This document shows positions 11,711 to 24,217 of a stretch of DNA of 64,000 nt, in pieces (the first letter of the stretch is position 1; each line of letters starts with the position of its first letter). The notes beneath the pieces were generated by a model, which saw only the letters and a program-made list of their open reading frames with translations, had not been told where the DNA came from and made no database searches. This DNA comes from Tanytarsus gracilentus. Taxonomy: Eukaryota > Arthropoda > Insecta > Diptera > Chironomidae. Location of the stretch: positions 8,874,501 to 8,938,500 of the forward strand of contig JAXRKN010000044.1 in the NCBI GenBank assembly GCA_038502055.1. The letters run 5' to 3'. Position numbers and translations under genes: made by a program.

Positions 11711-13363
11711 ATGATTGTCATAAAATTTGCTTTAGTTTTTATCACTTTCAATCAAATTGCCTGCATTCAATTGACAAATGAATGTAAAACTAAAAACTCA
11801 ACAAGCGACTCGGAATCTCCCGCTAATTGGCCTTGGCTTGTTTCACTTTTTTACACTTTCAATGATGAATTTTTCTGTACTGGCACTTTGATAACAGGAA
11901 AACACATTTTGACAGGTATTTAAGCATGAAATTATTTATATTCATTCAAAAATTCAATTCCATGAAAATAAAACCCTAGATATAAAAATTTAAAATTTTA
12001 AATATTTTCTAGCCGCTCATTGTTTGAGTGGATCAAAGTTTTTCACTCCTGCTTCTAACATTGTTGCTTCTTTTGGATCAAAATTAAATAAAACTTCAGA
12101 GGAAATTAAAAATGCAGTCAAGGTTAATTTTCATCCAGCATACAAACACCAAGATGGGAATTATAACAATGATATTTCAATTTTGACACTCGAAACTGCT
12201 TTTGATGCAAATGAAAGAATTCATCCGATTTGCTTATCTAACAACACTAATCATGAAAATGGAAAATTTGTTGGATATCGAAAGTCGAAAGATAATTTGA
12301 ATTTTATCGAAATTCCAGTAAAAAACGTCACTCAATGTCTGCTTGGCGATGAAACTTGTTTTATTCACAACAGAAGTTTAACTTGTGACTCAATCAGTGC
12401 CGGATTTTACAGTCAAGATGAAAAATTAATTGGAATTTTTTCAAAGGGTGTTAAAGTCATGGACAGTGAGCTTTGTGGAGTTAACAGCTTTATAGTTTTT
12501 ACATTCATCGATGATTATTTAACTTGGATAAACGAAACTGTAAATCAACCTGAATTAGAAAGAAAAGGAAAAGATCTCAAAGTCATGAAGATTCAAGGGT
12601 TTTGCGACTACAAATGGAATTATCAACAGTAAGATAATAAATTAATATTTGAAAATTCCAGGAATTTAGAGCTTTTGGAAAATCTTAAAAATTTCATTTT
12701 AGATCACTTCCACTATACACTTGCATTATGAGGGGACTGACTGCTCTCTCACCTGATGTTACTTTGAATGATAATATTTCTGGAATTCATGGAGACGATG
12801 ACACAGACTTTGATGTTGAAAGAGTTCACATTGTGCAATCAAAATTGGTCTATCTTCCAAATACTACAGTGATTGGAAATAAATTTCAGAACTTAAAGAA
12901 CTTTTGGGTTGAGAACTCTAAGCTTAAATTTGTCACTCGACGCTCGCTCAAAGCTCTTTCTAATTTAACAATTTTGAGCTTTTCCATGAACGAAATTGTT
13001 GAAATTCCAGAAGATTCTTTCATGGATTTAATTCAACTTGAATATGTTTGGATTCACAACAACAAAATTTTTAAACTTGAAGAAAATTTGTTTAAATCTC
13101 TGGAAAAGCTTAAAGTTATCGACATGAGAAATAATTTCATAGAAACTTTGCCAATGAAAATCTTTGAAAACAATCAAAAACTTAAAACAATTAATTTTGA
13201 AAATAATTCACTAAAGTCCATCAAAGCTGATTTAGAAAATCTTAAAAATCTCAAATGGTTTGTTTTAAAACGAAACAAATGTATTGACGCAAATTATTGC
13301 AAAGCTCTGGACTGCTATAAATCATTGACACAGTTAATTGAGGTTATTAAAGAAAGCTGTTAA
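11711..13363 (+). CDS. Secreted degenerate trypsin-like domain fused to leucine-rich repeats, 493 aa
   Basis: Three exons: 11,711-11,915, 12,013-12,628 and 12,703-13,363. The introns are 97 and 74 nt, and both joins keep frame (G+CC gives the second Ala of TAAHC; CA+A gives Gln). Residues 1-19 form a signal peptide. Residues 34-245 form an S1 serine protease fold: PWLVSL near the N-terminus, TAAHC with His71, and NNDISIL with Asp122. The active-site loop reads CDSISAG where trypsins have CxGDSGG. Aligned without gaps, the Ser is kept (residue 197), but the oxyanion Gly and the Asp that stabilises the N-terminus are replaced by Ser and Ile, so catalysis is doubtful. Residues 265-493 carry a C...YTC module and about six leucine-rich repeats with a Cys-rich cap, like the secreted LRR proteins of mosquitoes and midges. 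A role in haemolymph immunity is inference. No typical zymogen activation site is clear. Confidence 0.85.
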
Positions 13364-16300
13364 AAAAGTTTAAATTTCTCAAAAAATTTATTTTAGTTTT
13401 CATAATTCAACCCGAAAATTTCCGCAAGTTACTGATAGACACAAAAAAATATGTTCAAAAGCTTTTTAATAACAATGATGAATTGTTTGCTGGCAAAAAC
13501 TGTGAAATTTAAATGAAAAACCAGAACAAGAGAGTTGAAAATAAAAATAATACCGAAATGCAGGTACAAAATAAAATCTTTTCATGCAAATGAAGAGAGA
13601 ACAAAAATAGTTTTCTGAATATAGAGTTGCAAAAACAATAAGCAGAAGTAAGAAAGTCAGAAAGGGTCAAACAACATCATCGTGTCGATTTGTGAGAAAT
13701 GAAAATTTAATGGGATTGCAAGATGCAAAAGAGATAAAAAAAGATCAGAAGGAAAATTGCACTTTTCCAAGCCACAAGCATTTTTTTCTTCTTTTCAATT
13801 CTCTAAATAAAAGCGATGAAAATTTCCTTTGATCCAGACAGAAAAGGATAAAAATTCATAATCGCGGAAAAAAAGTGAGCAGCAAAGTGAAAATTTTTCT
13901 CACATAAAAATTGCATTTTAATTAAAAAAGGGATTTTGCTTCAACAACATGCATCAATATTGTAAAAGTCTTTTTCTGTCATCAAAGTAAACATTGACAA
14001 TCTGTCGTTGTTGTGTAATGCCATCAGAACTTTTTTTGTGTGTTTATGTGGCTTTTGCAATGACTTTCAAAGAGATATTGAGACATAAAGGAATAAATGA
14101 AATGGAAATTTTCGATGGAAGTGCTGGATGCGGGTTGTGGATGAATGCAACTGTCTCTAAAGAGATCATCAGATATGCTTTTTTGCCAAAGACAAAATGT
14201 TGATTCTTTGAATAAGTTCATGTAAGTATGCTGAAATTTAATTTTAAAAAATTTACCATGAGAAAAAAATTCCATAAATATTTTTATAAAACAATTTTAA
14301 AACTTTTTTTTAAAAGTAAAAATTGAATTGATTTGCAAGTTCAAAAATGTCTTTCAAGAAATTTAAATTCTCAACATATTTTTCGTTACATAAAACGAGC
14401 GCACTATGCAAGCAAAAATATAAAAATTATGCTAAGATTCTTTAACTGTTTGTGAGCATTAAAAAAATATTATAAAAATTTTCTTTTCAATTTTTGGGTT
14501 GAAATTATTTCTTGACATTTATAAATTTAATGGTTAAAATTACAAAATAATTTTTTAAAATTTTTCGTCTTAAAATTTAAACTTTCAAAAACAACCAACT
14601 AAAATTTCGCCATTCGCATCATCATTTTCATTACATTAGTTTCCGGCAACATTAACTCATTCTCTCACTCTCGGCCAACATAATTAAAATATCCTCAAGT
14701 CCCTCAAGTTTATTCCCAAAATTACCACTCGATGAAAAAGGTCAAAAAACATAGCAGAAAAAATGCTCCATGATGTCACAGGGAGAAGAAAAAAAATTCA
14801 AGGTAATTTTCCAGCACACAAATTTCCCCTCCTATCGGTCTCTGCATGCCGGGGCACGATGAGGTCACTTTATGGCTCTTTTATATTACGAACACACACA
14901 GTCCACACTAAAATGCGGATATAGTACAACAGTAGATGGTATAATAATTATTTTATGGCTGCAATTTTCGGTCATACATGCTCTGAATATTTTTTAATCA
15001 GATAAGAAGAGTTCTTTTATGAAACTCCATTTCCCGCCACAATAATGTTCAGTTTATAATTAAAAAATCTTAATGTACGATTTTTTAAATGCAAAAAGTG
15101 GCTGGAAGGGCAATAATAATTTTTGAGGCATTAAAAGATGTACTTTGGCTCTTATGAGTGTTGTTGAATGGAACAAATGCAATCGGAATCAGCACGCAAG
15201 GCTTTAATGGTTCATGATTACAGAATGAAATAAACATTTTGTAACACGATGCGTAAATGATGAATTTTGAGCTAAAATTAGGTAAATCCAGTAAAATAAT
15301 TATTCAAAGTAAAGTCGTTCAATTTTTAACTGTTTGCTTGATTTTAAATTTTTAACGATTTTTTAGAATTTAAAACTTTCAGGATCTGACTAATTTTCGC
15401 TTAAATTTTGTCATTTTCATTAAGCGATTTGGATAGTGAGTACAATTGCCTCCCGGCGCTAAATCTCTGCGTGTTGAACTTCTCGCCTCAAATCGCTCGA
15501 CATATAATAATTAGAGTGTTCATAACGCAACAGCAGAACTGTAAGTGCAACTTCCTCTCGACTCTCGTTGTGGTTCGCATTTTTTTTATTGACAATTTAA
15601 TTTTCTCTTGCACTCGAGTGCCGTCAATGTCGTTCGATAATCGACTGATAAAAGCAATTTTGCAGCGCTGTCTCGCATCCACTTCGCCAATTGCACATTT
15701 TATATATATTTTAATCGAGTGTGTGTTGAGATTAGCATGAAGATTAAAAAATGTCTGTCATGTCTCGATGTTCGATGATTGCTTCTCCGTTTTTGTTGCT
15801 TAAGTGTGTGCACAACTGCATGACAAGCATAAATTATGTACATGGCGGTGCATCTTGATTGTGAATAAATGAATTGAGAGTTTTTAAAAGTTTAAAATTA
15901 ATTTTTATCAGTTTATTAAAAATTTAAATTTCTTTTAAGAGTCTTTAGTTAATTTTACATTTTAAATAAATTTCCAACCCTTGCAAGACTTTTCCAATAT
16001 CTTTTACTGAAGTATTTCGTGCCGGCTCTCTTTAAATCCACTCTTCGTCATCATTATCATCGATCGGATGATTAAATTGATAAATAAGCGGTGAGATTTA
16101 TTTTAATTATCCCCCAATTGCACTTCAGTGCGACCTTCCACTCGAATTTGATCTCGGTCTCAATTTATCGGAGGGTAATTAATGATTACATGGCACATTA
16201 ATTTATTCATTTTCGATCGATAAGTAATGTGAGGTCCGCATATGGGTTGAAGAGATGAACATGAGCTGATAATTGCCATTGCAATATTTTTTAAAACCAA

Positions 16301-19084
16301 TCGAAATAAATTGAAATTTTAATTATCAAAAAGTTCATTCATGTTCGACTGTCAAAATGAGAGATTTTTGTAACTAATGAAAATGATCACGAAATTTGTG
16401 AAGATAATTAAGACTAATTGGTAAAATCTTGTTCCTATTAACGGTTGAGTTCTTTGAAATCTATTTTATATGAGCATGTTCACTCCATAAACGTGTCGTG
16501 ATTAATTATAATAAAATTTGTTAACATGCTAAATCGACTTTGAAGTTAATTTTTGAGTGAAATTTTTGGGGTTAAAAATTTTATGATTTTTACATGAAAT
16601 TTATTTTTAGTTTTGTAATTTTCTTGATTCTGGATTCAATTTTTTTCTCATGTCCTCAAACTTTTTCTTCTGTCAAATTTGACATTTAGTCAAAGCAAAA
16701 AAAACTTTTCCTCTTCAGGTTAAATTTCACTCAAAAAAATCTTTCTTTTGTTTTCGAGACACACTTATATGACTTTTCATCTAAAAATATCGTTCTGTGT
16801 CTAAAATTTTTCTTCATCTAAAGTCGTTGAGAAGTTAAACAAATTTTAGACATGACACATGGAGTAAACAGTCACTAACTCATCTCATCGCATGTCTGCA
16901 CGTCGCACTCTCATGTTTTTTGTGGATGATAAAGTGCCTCATTGATATATTTTTAAATGTGAACAAGAATTTCTGTTGTTACAAATTAAAATTCATTTTT
17001 CAATTTTTTACACTCGACTGGAAAATGACTCAAAAAAATTTCAGCACAAAATTCTCATGCCATGTGTCGAGACGAGAGTAAACAATCAATTAAAAAGAGT
17101 TGAACGCTCAACGACATACTGCTACTGTTCGAATGCGATGCTGGCTGGAGAGAAATCGACACTGGATTCTATTTTTAAAAAATTTTACTCGTGAAAATTG
17201 CCGGAAATTTTTTACTTTTTGTGTTTACGTTAAATATTGATTTTTTCCTTCCTTTATACAGTTTCATGCTGCAGGTTAAAAATATACAATCCCTGATGTT
17301 TTCTCTTCCTATTTGTTGACCATAAAATGTATAATTGGGGATAAGTTGCAGTTGGCATGTGATGATAAAAGACCGGAATGACATTGACGTTAGCTTCCCG
17401 ATTATTTTGTAAGTGGGTCAAATGGGCATTGTTAGTGTTATAATTGAGAATGTAATTGGAGCATCTTAATGATGAAAATAAATTTGAGTGGTGGAATGAA
17501 TGATGAGAAAAATTTGCCAAAAAAAATTTATTCAGTTTTTTTTAAGTATTTCCCTTCTCATATCAAATTTTCCAGTCATCATGCCGAGACATACACAAAA
17601 TTTTCCATGCTCAAGCATTCCATGTGAAAATTTAGCAAAGAATTTCTGCCTTATATATCAAGAAAATATTTAATTAAGCAAAGTTCCTCATTCGTTTTTG
17701 ATTCACCGTAAATTGTTTAAATTCTTCATGCAACTCCCGCAAGCATCAACAGAGTCTATGTGAATTTCTGATGATGAGGGAGAAAATTATTTGAAATTAA
17801 AAAATTCTTGCTTCCCCTTCGAAAGGTGGCTGTGAGAGCGAGAGAGAGGTTGGAGAGTTAATGAATTTAACGGCTTTAAATTAATTGAGCGGGTGATTAA
17901 GTGGGATGAAATTAATTGAGAAATTTTGCGTTTCATGAAATCTGAGTAAATTAAATTTAGATGCAGAGATGGGCAATTGCAAAACGTTGCATGCATGGGG
18001 TGAAAAAAAATTAATTAGTAGAAAATTGAATTAGTTGAAAATTTAATTAATTATTTTCTCTCGATTTCAGTGTAATTTCTGTCTAGATGCAAGTGTTGCA
18101 TAACTTTAAGGCGTAAAAATTTAATTTTTTGAAATGTCAAATTAATCTTTAAAAAAATTATTTAAATTTTAATATGAAAACTTAATTAGTGAACTCAGAA
18201 TTAAAAACTTGCTTTAAAATTTTATGTTTTTTTCACAAAATTTCTGGAATTTTTTAAATCACACATTTCAATGCTAATTAATTTCAATCAATTAAAACTT
18301 CAATATCAATTAATTTTTGTTAATTAACTTAAAGCAAAGAAAAATGTTTTGAATTTTCACAGTTTACAATTTATTTCTGTTATCGAGCTGATAAGCTTAA
18401 CTTTTATGATTCAATTAGGTAGAAAGAAATTTTTTATTGCACCGCACGCGATAAGATTTTTAAATTTTTTTACGAAAGAGCTCGCGCTCGATAGAGAGTG
18501 TGTTCAATTGATTTTTTTCTCACTTCACTTTTAACGTGGAATTTTTCAATAGAAAACTTAACTGCAACTTTAATGTTTCCGATATAAACCGCAAAAAAAA
18601 GAATTCTTGCAACACTCTCAAATTTCATTCACGACTCAACATCTACATCTGACACGTCGTTAAATAGTCGAGAGGAAAATCGTAAAGGCAAGCGACGACA
18701 GCAGTGCAGTCATGAATCCAGAATAAAAACATATGAAGCTCAAATGACTCGTCTGCAGTCATGAGAGAGAGTCGATTGGATGTCAATTTGAGACGGTTGA
18801 TCTTAATGTTGAACTTTATGTGACTAATTTGACATGTTTAAAGTCTCAAACTGATTTAAAATGGTCAGAAGATATTTGAAAGTTTTGTAACGTTTTTTTT
18901 TAAATTGACGCATTTGAATTTAAATTTTAACGATGACGGTTAAATTTAATTTTATTAAGATAAAAATCATTTCACCCTAACTGACTTTTTAACCCCACAA
19001 TGTTCACATATGTTGTAATGTTGATTTCTGCAGTGATCAAATAATAAAGAAAAAATGTTTCAAAACCCACACGTGGGTGTTGCC

Positions 19085-19944
19085 GCGTAACCCACTTGTA
19101 ACAGATCAGTGTTTGAAAATCAAGTGCATAAAAAATGAGTTCAAGTCAATCCGGACACTTTGGCTGTCTGTGGCAGTCCTGTTCGACCATTCCTCAAAAA
19201 TCGTCTATGTCATTAGATTCCTGGTCCAATTACGAGTTCAACGATACCCATGAAGCCATAGTTCTGAAAAATGGACATTATGGCTGTCCGTGGCACTACT
19301 GGCCGGCCTTGATTAGCATTTATCAAAAATCATCTATATCAATAGATTCCTGGTCCAATCAGGTTAAGATCCATGGCATAGTTTGAAAAATGGAATTATG
19401 GCTGTGTGGTCCTGGGTCGTGGTTATAAAATCTTGTTGTTTGGTCATTGAGTTAAGAGATAATGAAGATAGTTTGAAAAATGGTTTTGGCTGTCCGTGGA
19501 CTGTGGCGGAGTGGTTTAAAAATCTTATTCATCGTTTGGTCTCCGAGTTAGTATGGAGTTTGAAAAATGGACATTTTGGCTGTCTGTGGCGAATAGGTCC
19601 ACCGAAAAATATGTATGTAATGTTCGGAGTTAGAACAATGCCAATCGATTCCTGGTCCAATCACGAGTTCAACGATACCAATGAAGCCATATAAGAGAAA
19701 ATTTGTATGAAAAATGGACGTTATGGCCGTCCATGGCACGACCATAGGTCATGACTCAAAAAATAGTCAGTGCCTGCACATATAGACCCTAAGAGCTACC
19801 ATCTGGCGAAAACTAGAAGTCTCTAGCTGGTCCAGGGACCGAGATCTCGCTTGTGCAGACGGACGGACGGACGGACGGACGGACGGACGGACGGACGGAC
19901 GGAATCACGAGCATATAAGCGTTACACCACTTTGTGGGTTACGC
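19085..19944. mobile_element. Non-autonomous element with inverted ends and degenerate internal tandem units
   Basis: The left end GCGTAACCCAC (19,085-19,095) is exactly inverted at the right end GTGGGTTACGC (19,934-19,944). The imperfect similarity continues inward (TTGTAAC against GTTACACCAC). Inside, a motif close to TTGAAAAATGGACATTTTGG followed by CTGTCYGTGG recurs about six times at spacings of roughly 90-150 bases. TTCCTGGTCCAATYACGAG with its neighbour CAACGATACC recurs between. The right side carries (GGAC)n and then a unique tail. The open frames inside arise from the repeat units, and I do not regard them as genes. No clear target-site duplication is seen, so the superfamily is unassigned. 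Confidence 0.65.
19858..19902 (+). repeat. (GGAC)n tract
   Basis: About eleven perfect GGAC units inside the right part of the 19,085-19,944 element. Such tetranucleotide tracts often sit near one end of non-autonomous insect elements. Confidence 0.9.
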
Positions 19945-22900
19945 TAAAAAATGTTAGTTGAGGAAATGATTAAACATCATCACATTACAATCTCATTAAA
20001 CTCACAGCGCCGTCTCACGCACTTCATTTCACGCCTCCTCCAACATGTGCTTCTCATGTACATACACACATACATACCTCAGATATCAATTACACAAAAA
20101 AAACTTTAACTAAACAGTTTTCAACTTTTCAATCAATCGTCATTTATTTGTTTATGATGAACATTGTATGAGAATTTTTTTAAGATTCTGCCTTCAATCT
20201 TTTCATCATCAAATTTGACTTTAAAAGTTGAAATCAAAATGATTTTTAACTGTCAGATGATAAATGATTGTTGAGTAAAAGAATCTCATTGAAGTCAATT
20301 AGCTTTAATTTTTATCAAGTTCGTTTTCTACTGCGATGAATTTCATCAAATAGGATTATAACTGTTTTATAAAGGCAGTGCTAGATGATACACGATAGAT
20401 GCTGATTCATGGTGGCGGTTTAATGGGTAAAAAGATATTTAAATCATGAGAGGATGGGAAACTCGTTGTATAAAATTCAAATTGGATTATGTAGAATATT
20501 ATGATGGAGATTTCATTAATTTTGATATTAAACGAGTTTCCCGCCCTTGTCAAAAATTTCCAACAAAAGTGTTAAATCCTTGATTAGAAGAAAATGTACA
20601 AAATGTTGGATTTATTGGTTGCGACAAAAATTTATTTTTCAATTCGAATAATATTAAACATCATTGATATAAAATTTAGTGTCTTATACTTGATCGAATT
20701 ATTAACCTAAATTGTATTCTAATCCTCATAAAAATATACCTACCATTAAATATTCCTACAAGTCGTTAACTAATCACGCTGCATTAATTGATAAAAAGTC
20801 AAGCTCAAACACGCACCCAAAACTGCTCTATTTTTCACATCATTTATTTTCTTGCGTTTAAGCACTTAGCTGTGATATGTGTCTGCATTTATTAAAACAC
20901 TCTCATCTCATTTGTACTAACATGACATGAGACGATAAAGCGTTACAAGATGATCCATTAATGGTGAGAAGAAAGAGCGTGAAAAGGTCAAGGGAGAGAT
21001 TTTTTTACGAAAGCATGTGAACAATGAATTTAAGTCAAAATATTAACACGACGGCTTTATTGTTAGGTGGATATTTGTGTCAGTTTATTGACGAGGAGGA
21101 AAAGACTTTTTTAAAAGTGATTTGGACTCAATGGAAGTTAATTTAGAGGAGTAAAATCAGGAGGTGGGACACTTGCGGTATCCAAATTTAATATTTTTGA
21201 ATTTTAAATCGAATGAGAAGATTTTTTAAATAATTTTAATTTTCCTGGAACTTTCTTTACGGAATTTCTAATTTTACGCACAAATGAAACTGAAAAAAAA
21301 TTCTTTGATGCTTCACCCGAAAATTTATTTACTCAAAAGAAAAGGCAAACTATTCATTATTTAATTCCTCATGCACGTCTTCTGCTTCTGACGAAATGTT
21401 TTGACTTCAAATATTTAATCAGACGCCGAAAGCGCAGTGCATTGAATTGTTTACTCGTCCACGGATGAAATGGAACTTCATCATTTAATTATCATTTGCG
21501 TGTATTTACGCAGCCGTTACTCACTTTTATAAACACAAAAAAAGAATCTCGGTAAAATAATACACAGAGAAATGAGAATGAACTGCATTAAAATAAAGAC
21601 CAGACGTGGAAGCGAGCGAGAGAGAGAGAGAGAAAAATCTTCAAAGAACTGCAGATTAAAATTTTTATTGACTCTTTGCGCTGAAATCTGCTAAATCAAC
21701 CGCTGCCGGAATGATATTGCACAACATATATTCTCTCTTTAGAGCGTGCACATAAATCAATTCCACGTTGAGGTTAAATAAACTCACGAAACGCGTAAAA
21801 GCGATCAATCGATAAAAATTCAAAAGGCAAATTGATTTTTTTTGTTAAAGATATCACACAATATTCATTTAATGGGTTAATCGATGAAAATGAATCATTT
21901 TTTTGTGTTTGAGTTCCTTAATTACACAATTTGTAAGCACTGTGACGTCTCAAGGAAAAATTACTGGAGCATATGTGGAATTATGTTTAGAAAATTAATT
22001 ATTTTCTGGATATTTTTTTCAAAAATTATTTCAAGGAATTTTGAATAAACATTTTTATAGTTTTTTTGTGAGAAAATAAATTCAAATCATCAAAATTCTT
22101 CCTAATTTGCGGTCATAAAACTTTTAACTATTTTAAAATATTTCGCAATAAAAACTTTAAGAATGTAAAAATTCATAAATTGCTATATTTAGTAGTTTTT
22201 ATGAGCGGTGTTGGCATCTTTATGTTCTCTTAATGAGATAAATTGTGAGAGAAATTCACGGCCATTGTATTTCTTTTTTGTGCTGCCGTGCAGAATATTT
22301 TTTCAACCCATCTATTTCGATGATAATGAAGTCGCTAAATTTATGCTTTTTCTTCACATGTTCGCTTATGATCTGATATGAGAAAGTGAGTGCCACTATA
22401 TTGACATCATGTTGAGTCTCCCGCTACTTACTAATCACCTTTCTCTGTCTCAATTTTGATTGTTGATAATTTATTAAATTTCTATGTCATGCACAATCTC
22501 CAGCTTATTATAATTTGAATATGGGACTTATTAATTAGACGCCATGGAGCGCCACCGATGAAATTTATTAAATCTGATTTTCTCTCTACAATGTCAAATT
22601 GAGGTATTAAATTAAATAATTATTATGGTAGCTCACATAATCCAATACATCACAGCCTTAAATACTTTCAAAAGATAAATTTTATTTTAATTTTTTCATA
22701 AAATTTTTACAAGACAAAATAATGGTCAATAATTTTTTTTTGTTTCTTCATGTATTCCAATGCGATAGAAGGAAGAATTTCAACTGAAAAGAGAAAAACA
22801 CTCAAAGCATTGATCACCGCGTTGTTTTATGTTGGTTTAATGCAAGCATGTTCATAAGTTCGAAAAAGAAAATACTTTGCTGGTTGCATAAATTGAGTCC

Positions 22901-22949
22901 TGATTGAGTCTAAATAATTTTCAACCATAAAATAAATTTCATCAAACAA

Positions 22950-23029
22950 ATATTATTAAAAAAAAAAAAAAAAAAATAAAAAAAAATAAAAAGAAAACGC
23001 CTCCTCCTTCCTTTTTTTTTTTTTTTTTA
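22950..23029. repeat. Poly-A tract facing poly-T tract
   Basis: An interrupted A-run of about 45 bases is followed, after the GC-richer spacer CGCCTCCTCCTTCC, by about 19 T. The two halves are complementary. Nothing coding crosses it. Confidence 0.7.
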
Positions 23030-24217
23030 TTTCCTCCTGAAATTGCAGAATAAATTTTTTAAACCAGTTTTAAATAAATTCCCGTAAGAAAAATATTTTT
23101 AAATCTTTATAAACCCCAATTCAATACAAAAACAGCTTAAAAAATAATTTTGTTTTTATAATCGAGAAAAACCTGTGTTGAAAAATATTTTTAAAAATAT
23201 ATGAACATCATTTTATTGTTTGAAAGAATGCCATAGGGTTAGTCAAAAAAAATCCCTGCAATAATTGAGCAATGTCCATTAAGAAAATTACGTTCATACT
23301 AAGAGGGTTGAGAAAAAACATTCAAAATACTTCTAGAGCTCTCTTAAGTAAATTTTCCTAATCACCCCTCAAAAAAAAATATAATCAATTCATCTTTTAT
23401 GCAATCATTGCAATTTTGTATCATCATGTGTTGTAAAATATAATTTAACAAATTGACGCAAATATTTGGAAAGTCAACATGAAAATTAATCAAAGCTGAA
23501 ATTTTCCTAAGAATCAGAAGAATGAGGATGTCACGTGTCGCCTCAAAAATGTAAATAAATAATTTTTCATCCTCTTTCTTTTTGAAATTCGTCTTAAAAT
23601 TTTGATTAAATTTTCTTGTGAATTTTTTCTTTGACGAATGAAAAATGATTTTTTCAAAGATTTGAAATTTAATCTCGAGTTTGCATGTATCATGCACGAT
23701 AGATTGTAAATGATGCTTTAATGAGAGAGGAGAAAGTCTTTCGAGAGAGTGAAGTGTGTGTTTGTTCAGACAACCCCTCCTATATCATAGTTAAATAAGC
23801 GCACAATAGGAAACGAGAGAGATTAAGCATTCAAGTGGTTCTTCCTTTTCACCCCCCAAAAAAAATTCTCGTTTTGTTTTATTTTATGAAGTTTATTCAG
23901 CACAAAATTCTCATTGTGGTTCACACTTGAGTTGTTATAAGAAAATCTCATCGTCAGACAACGATAATTAGACGTGTAGCAATGAGAATTTTCCTATAGC
24001 TTAAAAGGATTAACAATGAAATGCAAAATAATGGTTAGAGATTTTTATTCATACAATTATCGAATCAATTAGAATTGTCTCGAGACATTTAACTGATTCC
24101 TTTGCTTTCAGAAAGACATTGAGATGGATTAAAGTGTCTAAAAGATTATTTTGAGCAGTTTAGAACTATTTGGTAAGTGATGTACGATGAAATTAATTAA
24201 CCAACTATTTAGAAACT

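Larger units (their letters stand above)
13364..24217. other. Gene-poor region of about 10.8 kb
   Basis: I see no supportable multi-exon gene here. Open frames are short, and several overlap on both strands (for example 15,408-15,740). The region holds the transposon-like element at 19,085-19,944, a (GA)n tract near 21,617-21,632, and an A-run/T-run dyad at 22,950-23,029. A weak candidate peptide frame lies at 14,018-14,203. The rest looks like AT-rich intergenic DNA that may hold regulatory elements. Confidence 0.45.

Noticed and set aside
15408..15740. 110-codon open frame on the plus strand with an overlapping frame on the minus strand
   Set aside because: Both strands are open over a locally less AT-rich stretch, with no recognisable protein features. 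It is more likely non-coding sequence with few stops.
19135..19694. Two open frames of 83 and 103 codons in the repeat element
   Set aside because: They are translations of degenerate tandem units bounded by transposon-like ends and resemble no known protein.
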